Source: an uncultured Clostridia bacterium (GTDB taxonomy: Bacteria > Bacillota > Clostridia > Lachnospirales > CAG-274). Taken from it: 52,638 nt of DNA. Below, in pieces: positions 1 through 7,825 of this stretch. Both the position numbers and the translations under genes were made by a program. Position 1 is the first letter of the stretch. Each line of letters begins with the position of its first letter. A model generated the notes under the pieces. That model was not told the origin of the DNA. It ran no database searches and was given only the letters and a program-made list of their open reading frames with translations. The DNA lies in NCBI GenBank assembly GCA_947627425.1, contig CANQVZ010000011.1, forward strand, positions 1-52,638, in the 5' to 3' direction.

Positions 1-347
1 TCATGGGTATAAATGTAAACGGCACGATATCCGTTACATTTGCCATAGGCTCCGCCATTGCGGCTGTGGGCGCCATACTCTGGGGATTAAAGTACCCTCA
101 GATATCGCCCCTCGTAGGCGTTATGCCGGGACTCAAGTGCTTTATAGCGGCGGTCATAGGCGGCATAGGCAATGTCAAGGGCGCCGTTATAGGCGGTATA
201 ATACTCGGCTTTGTGGAGGTAATGGCTGTCACATTCTTCCCGTCGATATCGGCTTATAAGGATATTTTTTCGTTTGTGATACTCATTGGCATACTGTTGT
301 TCAGACCTAACGGTCTTATCGGCGAGAAGATCGCCGAGAAGGTCTGA
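1..347 (+). CDS. livH: Branched-chain amino acid ABC transporter permease LivH, C-terminal part
   Basis: Inner-membrane permease half of the Liv importer, which moves leucine, isoleucine and valine across the membrane with LivM, LivG and LivF. Only the last ~114 residues are in the window. The reading frame is open to the left edge, so the ATG at base 3 is probably internal. The visible part is hydrophobic with Gly-rich turns (AAVIGGIGNVKGAVIGG), which is the conserved cytoplasmic EAA-like loop that contacts the ATPase, followed by a last membrane helix and a short basic tail. The gene sits 13 bases before livM, and livG and livF follow, so the operon context supports the call. The substrate-binding protein gene must lie to the left or elsewhere. 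Confidence 0.9.
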   Translation, partial: MGINVNGTISVTFAIGSAIAAVGAILWGLKYPQISPLVGVMPGLKCFIAAVIGGIGNVKGAVIGGIILGFVEVMAVTFFPSISAYKDIFSFVILIGILLFRPNGLIGEKIAEKV

Positions 348-360
348 GGAGGTGAACGGC

Positions 361-1440
361 ATGAAAAAAACAATGAACAAAAGGAACCTCATATTGAATA
401 TAATCGTTATAGCCGCTCTCATAGGCTTTATAATATGGGCGGAGGAGAGCAGGAGCTTCGGCGCCTACAATCAGAGGATATTCAAGACCTGCTGTATCTA
501 TGCCATCTGCGCTCTTTCAATGAATATGGTGAACGGCTTTACGGGTCTTTTCTCACTCGGTCAGCCGGGCTTTATGGCAATAGGCGCTTATGTTACGGCG
601 TTTCTGACGGTTTCGGCGCAGGATAAGCTTTCTATTTATAAAATAGTCCCCATTTCGGAGGGTATGGCGAATATGCATCTGCCGTTTTTTGCAGCCCTCA
701 TACTGGGCGGAATAGTGGCGGCTGTGTTTGCCTTTTTCATAGGCTTTCCTGTCCTCAGGCTGAGGGGCGATTACCTCGCCATAGCCACATTGGGATTTTC
801 GGAGATAATAAGGATATTCATTACGAATGCTCAGGGCATAACGAACGGTCCCACGGGCATAAACAGAATACCCAATACATATATGAACCTCTATGTTGTC
901 TGCGGTATACTCGCGCTCATAGTGATATTTATACTTGCCATGATGAAAACGAGCTACGGCAGGGCGCTTCTTGCCATTCGTGAGGACGAGGTCGCGGCGG
1001 AGGCTATGGGTATAAACCTTTTCAAGCACAAAATGCTTGCCTTCGTGCTGAGCGGATTTTTTGCGGGCATAGGCGGAGGACTTCTCGCCTCGCTCGTAGG
1101 CGCCATAGGTCCCGACCAGTTCAAGTTTACCGTGGCTTATGAGATACTTCTTATGGTAGTTCTCGGCGGTCAGGGCTCCGTATCGGGCTCCGTTGCGGGC
1201 GCGTTCGTAGTCAGGATAGCGCTTGAAAAGCTCAGATTTCTGGACGAACCCATCAATTTCGGCTTCTTTAAATATCCCGGCATAGGCGGCATGAGAATGG
1301 TTGTGTTCTCCGTGCTCCTCATGCTCGTTATTATACTCTGGAGGAAGGGTATATTCGGCAGCAAGGAATTCAGCTGGGACAGGATATTCGGCTTCTTTGC
1401 CAAGTTCAAAAAAGCCCCCGAAAAGGAGGTAGTTGAATAA
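361..1440 (+). CDS. livM: Branched-chain amino acid ABC transporter permease LivM
   Basis: Second permease subunit of the Liv importer, 359 residues, with about nine hydrophobic segments. The start at 361 follows GGAGGTGAACGGC. The same frame stays open further upstream to 286, but that part overlaps livH and has no ribosome site. The family motif VLGGQGSVSGSVAGAF near residue 270 matches the loop of LivH/LivM permeases that docks to the ATP-binding subunits. A basic and acidic C-terminal tail ends in KAPEKEVVE. The stop codon TAA overlaps the ATG of livG (TAATG), so translational coupling is likely. Confidence 0.95.
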   Translation: MKKTMNKRNLILNIIVIAALIGFIIWAEESRSFGAYNQRIFKTCCIYAICALSMNMVNGFTGLFSLGQPGFMAIGAYVTAFLTVSAQDKLSIYKIVPISEGMANMHLPFFAALILGGIVAAVFAFFIGFPVLRLRGDYLAIATLGFSEIIRIFITNAQGITNGPTGINRIPNTYMNLYVVCGILALIVIFILAMMKTSYGRALLAIREDEVAAEAMGINLFKHKMLAFVLSGFFAGIGGGLLASLVGAIGPDQFKFTVAYEILLMVVLGGQGSVSGSVAGAFVVRIALEKLRFLDEPINFGFFKYPGIGGMRMVVFSVLLMLVIILWRKGIFGSKEFSWDRIFGFFAKFKKAPEKEVVE

Positions 1441-2219
1441 TGGCAGCTTTACTTGAAACAAGAGATGTAACAATAAGATTCGGCGGTCTGGTTGCCGTAA
1501 ACCTTCTCAACATAAGCGTTGACAAGGGCGACATAGTGGCAATAATAGGACCCAACGGCGCAGGAAAGACAACGGCGTTCAACCTCATTACGGGCGTGTA
1601 TACGCCTACCGAGGGCGACATTCTTTTAAGAGGCGAGAAAATAAACGGCAAGCGTCCCGATGAAATAGCAAAGATGGGTATAGCGCGTACCTTCCAGAAT
1701 ATCCGTCTTTTCAAGGAGCTTACCGTGCTTGAAAATGTGCTCATAGCAACTCATCTGAATGTCAAGACGGGTCTTTTCTCGGCTGTTCTTAAGCTCCCCC
1801 ATGCAAGGAAGGAGGAGAAGGAAATGCGCGAGTTTGCGGAATTCCTGCTTGAAGAAACGGGACTTTTACAGTTCAAGGACGAGGTAGCGTCAAGCCTTCC
1901 ATATGGCTTGCAGAGGCGTCTTGAGATCGCAAGAGCGCTTGCCACAAAGCCCAAGCTTCTGCTTTTGGACGAACCCGCCGCAGGTATGAACCCCAAGGAG
2001 AGCGAGGATCTCACGGAGTTCATAAGGGAAATAAGGGATAAATTCGGGCTTACCGTGCTTCTTATAGAGCACCATATGCAGCTTGTTATGGATATTTCCG
2101 ACAAGATATATGTTCTGGAATACGGCAGGACAATAGCAAAGGGCGCGCCTGCCGAGATACAGGCAAACCCCGCCGTTATAAAGGCGTATCTTGGAGAGGA
2201 GGACGAGAGCGATGCTTGA
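1440..2219 (+). CDS. livG: Branched-chain amino acid ABC transporter ATP-binding protein LivG
   Basis: Cytoplasmic ATPase of the Liv importer, 259 residues. Walker A GPNGAGKT lies at residues 37-44. The signature region is LPYGLQRRLEIARAL, the LivG variant of LSGGQ. Walker B with the catalytic Glu is LLLLDEPAAGMNP, and the switch histidine is in LLIEHHM. The long insert between Walker A and the signature, rich in charged residues, is typical of LivG rather than LivF. The start overlaps the livM stop by one base, and the end overlaps the livF start by 8 bases, so the four genes are one operon. Confidence 0.95.
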   Translation: MAALLETRDVTIRFGGLVAVNLLNISVDKGDIVAIIGPNGAGKTTAFNLITGVYTPTEGDILLRGEKINGKRPDEIAKMGIARTFQNIRLFKELTVLENVLIATHLNVKTGLFSAVLKLPHARKEEKEMREFAEFLLEETGLLQFKDEVASSLPYGLQRRLEIARALATKPKLLLLDEPAAGMNPKESEDLTEFIREIRDKFGLTVLLIEHHMQLVMDISDKIYVLEYGRTIAKGAPAEIQANPAVIKAYLGEEDESDA

Positions 2220-2925
2220 GATAAAAGACCTTAGAGTTAAATACGGCGGCATAACCGCCCTTGACGGTATCTCAATGCAGGTACCCGACGGCAAGATAAT
2301 AACACTCGTAGGCGCAAACGGCGCAGGCAAATCCACAACTCTGCGCTCCATCACAAAGCTTGTCACTCCCGTGAGCGGCTCCATTACATACGACGGAAAA
2401 GAGCTTACTGCAATGAACACGCAGGACATTGTAAGGCTTGGCATAACTCTTGTGCCGGAGGGCAGGAGGGTGTTTGCCGATATGACCGTGGACGAAAACC
2501 TTATGATAGGCGCTTATCTCAGAAAGGATAAGGAAAAGTTCAAGGACGACATAGCCTTCATACACGATATGTTCCCCATACTCAAGGAGAGGTCAAAACA
2601 GCTTGCGGGTACTCTTTCGGGCGGCGAACAACAGATGCTCGCCGTCGGCAGGGCGCTTATGAGCGATCCCCGCGTTATGATGATGGACGAACCGTCGCTG
2701 GGTCTTGCGCCCCTCGTGGTGAAGGATATATTCAGCATCATACAGAAGGTAAATAAGGAAAAGGGCGTTACGATACTGCTCATAGAGCAGAACGCAAACG
2801 CAGCCCTCAAAATAGCCGACTACGGCTATGTTATGGAAGTAGGCACGATAGGCCTTGAAGGAACGGGCGAGGAGCTTCTCTCAAATGAGAGAGTGAAGGA
2901 GCTCTACCTCGGTAAAAGTAAATGA
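2212..2925 (+). CDS. livF: Branched-chain amino acid ABC transporter ATP-binding protein LivF
   Basis: Second ATPase of the Liv importer, 237 residues from the ATG at 2212 (MLEIKDLRVKYGG). The frame also opens at 2191, but the family N-terminus begins at 2212 and GGAGAGGAGG lies about 9 bases before it. Walker A is GANGAGKS at residues 34-41, the signature is LSGGEQQM, Walker B is VMMMDEPSLGLAP, and the H-loop is LLIEQNA, where LivF proteins carry Q in place of His. It is the last gene of the operon and a strong terminator follows at once. Confidence 0.95.
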   Translation: MLEIKDLRVKYGGITALDGISMQVPDGKIITLVGANGAGKSTTLRSITKLVTPVSGSITYDGKELTAMNTQDIVRLGITLVPEGRRVFADMTVDENLMIGAYLRKDKEKFKDDIAFIHDMFPILKERSKQLAGTLSGGEQQMLAVGRALMSDPRVMMMDEPSLGLAPLVVKDIFSIIQKVNKEKGVTILLIEQNANAALKIADYGYVMEVGTIGLEGTGEELLSNERVKELYLGKSK

Positions 2926-2932
2926 TGAAATT

Positions 2933-2960
2933 AAAAAGCGGAGCCGCGGCTCCGCTTTTT
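2933..2960 (+). terminator. Intrinsic terminator of the liv operon
   Basis: A perfect 28-base palindrome. AAAAAGCGGAGCC pairs with GGCTCCGCTTTTT with almost no loop, and the 3' arm supplies the U tract. It begins 7 bases after the livF stop. Confidence 0.9.
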
Positions 2961-3016
2961 GTGTGTCGATAAAACACCTGTTGCATAAAATTTTTGCGGG
3001 CGTGCAATGCACGCCC
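2961..3016 (+). repeat. Terminator-attached repeat element, copy 1
   Basis: Directly after the liv terminator comes TGTCGATAAAACACCTGTT, then an AT-rich block, then the 19-base inverted repeat GGGCGTGCAATGCACGCCC. The same order (terminator, TCGATAA, CACCT, ATAAAATTTT, GGGCG inverted repeat) is found on the minus strand after mazF, and without the last part after the phosphoglucomutase gene. Confidence 0.65.
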
Positions 3017-3043
3017 ATTTATAATATTTTTTTTCGATAATCC

Positions 3044-3070
3044 GAAAAGACCCCGTTATGAGGTCTTTTC
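3044..3070 (-). terminator. Intrinsic terminator of the leucine-rich-repeat gene
   Basis: On the minus strand GAAAAGACC pairs with GGTCTTTTC around a nine-base loop, 16 bases beyond the stop of the gene at 3086-4822. The 3' arm ends in a short U run. Confidence 0.7.
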
Positions 3071-3085
3071 TTAATATTAGCTTGT

Positions 3086-4822
3086 TTATTTTGCCTTATA
3101 AATCGCCGTCTTGCTCTCTGCGTCCCAATCCACCTGAACGCCAAGTGCTTTGCCCAGCGCTCTGAACGGTATGAACATCCTGCTGTCTTTTATCTCCGCT
3201 TTTACGCCGTTTTCCATTATCTGAGGATTATTATTTATTGTCATAAGCTCGCTTCCTGCCGTGAAGCTTATCACATTCCCCTCTGCTGATATGGTTGCAG
3301 TCTTTGCAGCTGAATCCCAGTTTATATTTTTACTGCTGTCAGCCTTTTCAATATCTCCACCCGCTATTGCGAGAGCAACAAAGCGCAGGGGCACGAGAGT
3401 TGAATTGCTCTCGGGCTGTATGTACGCAGCCGTATCTGTTTTGTATTTTTTGTTTTTTATAATTATCTCATTGCTGCCTATCGATACCTTCACATCGCCC
3501 GATATAGCCTTGTTTTCTGTTGTTGTTTCCGTATGCTTTTCCGAAGCTGTCGTAGCCTCTGTTGTTGTAGCTTCTGTTGTAGCTTCGGTGGTTGCGGTCG
3601 TGGTCGTGGTAGTCTTATGCGAGCTGCTGCCGCCACCGCCACCGCCTCCACCGCCGGAACCGGTTCCCGAAACAGTGGCAGATTTAGTTGTGCTTTCCGT
3701 TGTCGATGTTACGACAGAGAGAGTTGTGGTTTCTGTTGTAGTATCAGCGGCAGATTTAGTTGTGTTTTCCGTTGTTGTGATTGTTGTGTCGGGTATATCA
3801 TAATATACCTTAAAGCTGTTGTTTTTTGCCCATGTATCGGCGTAGGAGCCCTGCTTGACATGTAATATAAGTAAATTCTTATTACAGTTTGTGAATGCAG
3901 TGTTATTAATATAAGTAACGCTTTCGGGTATAGTTATGTTTCTGAGCGAAGTGCAGTAGTTGAATGCATAATCCTTTATACTCTTAACATTGTTGGGTAA
4001 AATTATGCTTTTAAGCGAAGTGCAGCCGTCAAATGCACTCTCATCTATAGATGTAACGCTGTCGGGGATATATACATCTGTCAGAGAAGTGCAGTTATAG
4101 AGTATATCACCGCCCACAGAAGCTATATTACCGGGCAATTTTATGCTTTTAAGTGAAGTGCAGCTGCTGAATGCACCCATATCAATAGATGTAACACTGT
4201 CGGGAATACTCACATCAGTCAGCGAAGAACAAGCTGAAAACGCACCTTTGCCGATATAAGAAACGCTGTCGGGTATATCTAGGTCTGTAAGTGATCTGCA
4301 GCACCAGAACGCCTTCTCTCCGATAGAAGCTATGCCTTTGTTCAGAGTCAAATTATTTAGATTGATGCAGGCATAAAATGCGCTGAAGCCTATCGTTTCA
4401 ACGCTTGAAGGGATATTTACTTCCTTCAGATTATCGCATCGGCTAAATGCATATCTGTTTATACGAACGACGCCTTCGGGTATATTCACGCTTTCCAGCG
4501 ATAAATTATCCTCAAATGCAGCCTCTCCGATATATAAAACGGGATAGCCTTCTATGCTGCTTGGGATATCCGCCCTTGTTATGCTCATATCGGAGCTTAT
4601 TATGCCGCCTGTATCGGGATGAAAATAAATATTGCCTTCCGGTAAGGCATATTCAATAAGCCCGTTGTCAGATATCGGACTTGCGCTGTATTCGTCAGCT
4701 GCTTCGGATATTGCAATATCCTCGCTCGGGACTTCGCTGTCTGCTTCCGCAAGACAGATATTAAGGCTTGATACAGCCACAATAACTGACAGAATAAAGC
4801 TTGCTGTTTTTTTGAAATTCAT
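3086..4822 (-). CDS. Secreted leucine-rich-repeat protein with C-terminal stalk domain
   Basis: Predicted exported surface protein of 578 residues; no enzymatic role is apparent. The start at 4822 is chosen because AAGGAGG lies 7 bases before it. The N-terminus is a signal peptide (MNFKKTASFILSVIVAVSSL, cleavage near AEA). Residues ~60-330 carry at least nine BspA/LRR_5-type repeats of about 23 residues (SLTDVSIPDSVTSI pattern). A Thr-rich linker follows, with a run of nine glycines, then a copper amine oxidase N-terminal-like stalk domain (LVPLRFVA ... RMFIPFRALGKALG). BspA-type repeats are common in surface proteins of gut bacteria. Cell-wall attachment is not obvious, as no LPXTG or SLH motif is seen. 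The ligand is unknown. Confidence 0.85.
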   Translation of the reverse strand: MNFKKTASFILSVIVAVSSLNICLAEADSEVPSEDIAISEAADEYSASPISDNGLIEYALPEGNIYFHPDTGGIISSDMSITRADIPSSIEGYPVLYIGEAAFEDNLSLESVNIPEGVVRINRYAFSRCDNLKEVNIPSSVETIGFSAFYACINLNNLTLNKGIASIGEKAFWCCRSLTDLDIPDSVSYIGKGAFSACSSLTDVSIPDSVTSIDMGAFSSCTSLKSIKLPGNIASVGGDILYNCTSLTDVYIPDSVTSIDESAFDGCTSLKSIILPNNVKSIKDYAFNYCTSLRNITIPESVTYINNTAFTNCNKNLLILHVKQGSYADTWAKNNSFKVYYDIPDTTITTTENTTKSAADTTTETTTLSVVTSTTESTTKSATVSGTGSGGGGGGGGGSSSHKTTTTTTATTEATTEATTTEATTASEKHTETTTENKAISGDVKVSIGSNEIIIKNKKYKTDTAAYIQPESNSTLVPLRFVALAIAGGDIEKADSSKNINWDSAAKTATISAEGNVISFTAGSELMTINNNPQIMENGVKAEIKDSRMFIPFRALGKALGVQVDWDAESKTAIYKAK

Positions 4823-4842
4823 TAATTTTCCTCCTTTTCGTT

Positions 4843-4868
4843 GCGTCATAAAGTATACTTTGGGACGG
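4843..4868. repeat. Short hairpin repeat, copy A (second copy at 4981-5006)
   Basis: The palindrome AAAGTATACTTT (4850-4861) is flanked by CGTC on the left and GACGG on the right, which can pair. The same arrangement occurs at 4981-5006, where CCGTC and GACGG flank the same core. Copy A lies between the leucine-rich-repeat gene and its upstream region, just before its ribosome site. It could be an operator or an RNA hairpin; the sequence does not decide. Confidence 0.5.
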
Positions 4869-4922
4869 ATATAAAAATTGCTTTTATCAGCCCAAAAATC
4901 TATTGAAATTACACAAGTATTA

Positions 4923-4951
4923 TTGACATTAAAATTATATTATGGTACAAT
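4923..4951 (+). promoter_or_regulatory. Sigma-A-type promoter pointing into a gene-free stretch
   Basis: TTGACA at 4923-4928, a 17-base spacer and TACAAT at 4946-4951. No plus-strand gene starts downstream before 7003, and an intrinsic terminator lies at 5073-5098, so the likely product is a short RNA. Confidence 0.5.
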
Positions 4952-5010
4952 TTTACCTATAAAATCGAAAGCAAAAACGACCGTCGTAAAGTATACTTTG
5001 AGACGGTCTT

Positions 5011-5070
5011 CAGACTGTCGAAAAAATCAAAAAATAAAAAATTTTATATAACAGGTGTTTATCGATATGT
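5011..5070 (-). repeat. Terminator-attached repeat element, copy 2
   Basis: Read on the minus strand, the phosphoglucomutase terminator is followed by ATATCGATAAACACCTGTT, then TATATAAAATTTTTT and GATTTTTTCGACAGTCT. The first half matches the block after the liv terminator (2961-2995); the second half matches 9242-9282. Confidence 0.6.
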
Positions 5071-5072
5071 AG

Positions 5073-5098
5073 AAACGGGATCCGAAGATCCCGTTTTA
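5073..5098 (-). terminator. Intrinsic terminator of the phosphoglucomutase gene, probably two-way
   Basis: AAACGGGATC and GATCCCGTTT pair around a CGAA loop, 8 bases beyond the stop of the gene at 5106. U-rich ends exist on both strands, so it could also stop transcription coming from 4923. Confidence 0.8.
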
Positions 5099-5105
5099 TA
5101 TTTGT

Positions 5106-6839
5106 TTATGCCAAAATTTTGTCCACTATTGCAAGTATGCCGTCGCTGGCAGCCTTTATCTTGGCTTCTACTGCGGCGTCGGTCTTATCGCTTGAGCCGA
5201 AGTAAACCTTTATCTTAGGCTCTGTACCGCTCGGTCTTACGCAGAACCAGGTGCCGTCCTCAAGAACATAGTAGAGAACATTGCTTGAGGGAAGTCCGCT
5301 CTTTGTTTCCTCGCCCGTAACATTGTTCACTATCTTGTCTATTGAGTAATCCCTCGATTCGATCACCTTAACGCCTGCAACCTCCTTGGGCGACTCCGCT
5401 CTTAAGGTATCCATTACCTTCTTTATCTGAGCTGCGCCGTCTATGCCCTTTAATGTGATGGAGGTTATGGTTTCCTTATAAACTCCGTACTTGTCATAGA
5501 GAGCCAGAAGTCCGTCGTAGAGGCTCATGCCCTTTGTCTTGTAGTATGCCGCAAGCTCGCAGATGAGCATTGTTGCAAGGCAGCCGTCCTTATCTCTTGC
5601 ATATGTGCCTGCAAGGCAGCCGTAGCTCTCCTCAAAGCCGAACATATACTCATAGCTGCCGTCAGCCTCAAATTCCTTTATCTTCTCGCCTATATACTTG
5701 AAGCCCGTGAGCACATCAAAGTACTTCATGCCGTATTCCTTGCATATAGCCTTTGTCATATCGGTGGAAACTATTGTTGAAACAACAGCGCCGTTTGCGG
5801 GCAGAGTGCCTGCCGCCTTCTTCTGCGAAAGGATGTACTCGCAGAGCAGAGCGCCCGTCATGTTGCCCGTAAGCACCATATATTCGCCGTCCGTCTTCTT
5901 TACAACGGCACCCACTCTGTCGGCATCGGGGTCTGTACCTACTATGATGTCGGCGTCTACCTTCTTTGCAAGCTCCATAGCGAGGTCGAAAACAGCCTTG
6001 TTTTCGGGGTTGGGATAGCCCACAGTGGTGAAGTTGCCGTCAGGCCTCTCCTGCTGCGGAACTATGTATACATTCTTGAAGCCTGCCTTTGCAAGCGCGC
6101 GTCTTACGGGCTTGTTGCCGGAGCCGTGCAGAGGCGTATACACGATCTTGAGGTCTGTTTCGTCTATTATCTTCTGATTTACTATCTGCGCCGTGATAGC
6201 GTCAAGATAAGCCATGTCAAGCTCGGGACCTACATACTGTATCATACCGCTTGCGAGAGCTTCGTCAAAGTTAGCCATCTTTATTGTCTTGAAATCGGTT
6301 ATGGCGTTTACTTCCTTTATAATCTCGCCGTCTCTTGGGAAGGGCACCTGTGCGCCGTCCTCCCAGTAAGCTTTATAGCCGTTGTATTCGGGCGGATTGT
6401 GGCTTGCCGTGATAACAACGCCGCCCGTGCAGCCCAGATGTCTTACTGCGAAGCTCAGCATGGGCACGGGTCTTAATTCGTCCGAAAGATAAGCCTTTAT
6501 GCCGTTGCCTGCCAGCACTCTTGCCGTTATCTCGGCAAACTCCGGAGAGTAATTTCTGGAGTCGTAAGCTATGGCAACGCCCTTTTTAACGGCAGCCTCG
6601 CCCTGCAACTTGATGTAGTTTGCAAAGCCCTGTGTAGCCTTGCTTACGGTGTAGATATTCATTCTGTTGGTGCCTGCGCCGAGTATACCTCTCAGACCGC
6701 CCGTACCGAATTCCAGATTTTTATAAAATCTTTCCTCAATTTCCTTAGGATCGTTGGCTATAGCCTTAAGCTCGGCTTTAGTTGCCTCGTCAAAATAGCT
6801 GTCCTCACACCAACGCTTGTATTCGTCCATGTAACCCAT
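5106..6839 (-). CDS. Phosphoglucomutase/phosphomannomutase (alpha-D-phosphohexomutase)
   Basis: Cytoplasmic enzyme of 577 residues that interconverts hexose 1- and 6-phosphates and so links glycolysis with glycogen and cell-envelope sugar synthesis. Four family motifs are visible: the phosphoserine loop TASHNPPEYNGYK (Ser146), the metal loop DPDADRVG, the sugar-binding GFEESYG, and the phosphate-binding RPSGTEPKIK near the C-terminus. Length and motifs match the PgcA-type long phosphohexomutases of Firmicutes. The start at 6839 has GAAAGGAG 8 bases upstream; the frame stays open to a TTG at 6857, which lies before that ribosome site and is unlikely. It is a single gene with its own promoter and terminator. 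Confidence 0.93.
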   Translation of the reverse strand: MGYMDEYKRWCEDSYFDEATKAELKAIANDPKEIEERFYKNLEFGTGGLRGILGAGTNRMNIYTVSKATQGFANYIKLQGEAAVKKGVAIAYDSRNYSPEFAEITARVLAGNGIKAYLSDELRPVPMLSFAVRHLGCTGGVVITASHNPPEYNGYKAYWEDGAQVPFPRDGEIIKEVNAITDFKTIKMANFDEALASGMIQYVGPELDMAYLDAITAQIVNQKIIDETDLKIVYTPLHGSGNKPVRRALAKAGFKNVYIVPQQERPDGNFTTVGYPNPENKAVFDLAMELAKKVDADIIVGTDPDADRVGAVVKKTDGEYMVLTGNMTGALLCEYILSQKKAAGTLPANGAVVSTIVSTDMTKAICKEYGMKYFDVLTGFKYIGEKIKEFEADGSYEYMFGFEESYGCLAGTYARDKDGCLATMLICELAAYYKTKGMSLYDGLLALYDKYGVYKETITSITLKGIDGAAQIKKVMDTLRAESPKEVAGVKVIESRDYSIDKIVNNVTGEETKSGLPSSNVLYYVLEDGTWFCVRPSGTEPKIKVYFGSSDKTDAAVEAKIKAASDGILAIVDKILA

Positions 6840-6892
6840 AAAAATTTCTCCTTTCAATTTTGTAATTTTGGCTTTCAGCCGTATTTAATATT

Positions 6893-6921
6893 ATTATACA
6901 CAAATAATCCATATTTTACAA
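6893..6921 (-). promoter_or_regulatory. Promoter of the phosphoglucomutase gene
   Basis: On the minus strand TTGTAA (6921-6916) and TATAAT (6898-6893) are separated by 17 bases, about 55 bases before the start codon. Confidence 0.6.
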
Positions 6922-7002
6922 GAGGGAAAGAACAAAATTTTTTAAGTCACATTTGCTTTTTTCAATGAATATTTTACACTATAACAAAATTCGGAGGTAA
7001 TC

Positions 7003-7581
7003 ATGTACTACAATATAACGGAGTGTGTTCCGATAAATGAAAGTATTTCGGGAGGCTACAGACCGGGCAGGGGCTGGCCGGCATATAAAAGGATGAGCGT
7101 TGAGCAGATGGAGGAAATAATGGAGGAAACGCCTCTCACGCCGAGATATGACACTCTCCCCGGCAAAAGCGTGGACAATGCGCAAAAAAGGAGCACGGAG
7201 ACACCAAAAGGCGAAGCTGCGCTCATGAAGGCGCTCTACGGCGAGATAAACTCTATTTTCAATTCGTATGTCATGCGCATAATAGATAATTATGAATATA
7301 TGGATAGCCCCATATATTCGGCGGACAGCATAGACAGGGAGACGCTTGCGCAGATAGTTGACGGCGTTATAAGGCTTGCGGAGGAGGAAAAGGACGAGGC
7401 GGAGGAAATAACGCTCGAAGACGGCTGCGAGGAACCGTGGTCAAGGTTAAGACTGCTTAAAAATGTGATAGAAGCAATAGTGCTTTCGGAGATATTCTCC
7501 GTAAGACGCCCCAATTATAAAAGAGTGATGGATAACTATGTGTATAGAGGCGGCAAGTACGACGGCGTAAGGGAGAGGTGA
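7003..7581 (+). CDS. Uncharacterised soluble protein, acidic helical
   Basis: I do not recognise this 192-residue protein. It has no signal peptide or membrane segment. The first ~65 residues are Pro/Gly/Arg-rich and probably flexible (SGGYRPGRGWPAYKRMS). The rest looks helical and acidic (VIRLAEEEKDEAEEITLEDG) and ends in a basic segment with YKRVMDNYVYRGGKYDGVRER. The start has CGGAGGTAATC before it, so it is likely translated. It stands alone: the phosphoglucomutase gene diverges upstream and a large hairpin repeat follows. No catalytic motif is seen. Confidence 0.7.
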   Translation: MYYNITECVPINESISGGYRPGRGWPAYKRMSVEQMEEIMEETPLTPRYDTLPGKSVDNAQKRSTETPKGEAALMKALYGEINSIFNSYVMRIIDNYEYMDSPIYSADSIDRETLAQIVDGVIRLAEEEKDEAEEITLEDGCEEPWSRLRLLKNVIEAIVLSEIFSVRRPNYKRVMDNYVYRGGKYDGVRER

Positions 7582-7595
7582 AATATTTTTTTACC

Positions 7596-7763
7596 CTTCA
7601 GTCGTCCTTCGGACGCCAGCTTCCCTGCTTCGCAAGGACGCCTTATAATGTGTGTTTTGCGGACAAAATAGGCTTACTGTCAGGAATTAAAGCATTATAA
7701 GCCGTCCTTTAGCCCGTTAGGGCTAAGGGAAGGGGAACCAACCGAAGGTTGGTGGAAGGGTTA
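7596..7763. repeat. Large inverted-repeat element (CCTTCCACC / GGTGGAAGG family)
   Basis: The gene-free stretch 7582-7796 is mostly this element. AGGACGCCTTATAATG and CATTATAAGCCGTCCT form inverted arms with one mismatch around ~45 bases, with smaller hairpins outside (GTCCTTCGGAC; AACCAACC..GGTTGGT). The right end, read on the minus strand, begins CCTTCCACCAACCTTCGG, like the element at 29247-29362. Confidence 0.6.
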
Positions 7764-7796
7764 TATTTGATATTAATTTATTTTATCGACACGCAG

Positions 7797-7818
7797 TAAG
7801 GAGGCTTACGCCTCCTTA
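7797..7818 (-). terminator. Hairpin after the diguanylate cyclase gene
   Basis: TAAGGAGGC and GCCTCCTTA pair around TTAC, 8 bases beyond the stop. The U tract is weak. On the minus strand it is followed by CTGCGTGTCGATAAAA, the core of the terminator-attached repeat. Confidence 0.6.
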
Positions 7819-7825
7819 ATTTACA

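Larger units (their letters stand above)
4958..5098 (+). ncRNA. Candidate small RNA between the LRR and phosphoglucomutase genes
   Basis: A consensus promoter (4923-4951) would start an RNA near 4958. It contains a hairpin closed by GACCGTC/GACGGTC (4979-5007) around the AAAGTATACTTT palindrome, then an A-rich stretch, and would end at the two-way hairpin 5073-5098, whose plus-strand side ends in GTTTTATATTT. No open frame of useful size is present. No RNA family is recognised; the call rests on promoter, fold and terminator only. Confidence 0.35.

Noticed and set aside
3261..3803. A 180-codon plus-strand open frame over the LRR gene
   Set aside because: It is the complement of the Thr-rich linker and poly-Gly run, giving Val and Pro runs; the minus-strand protein has signal peptide and recognised domains.
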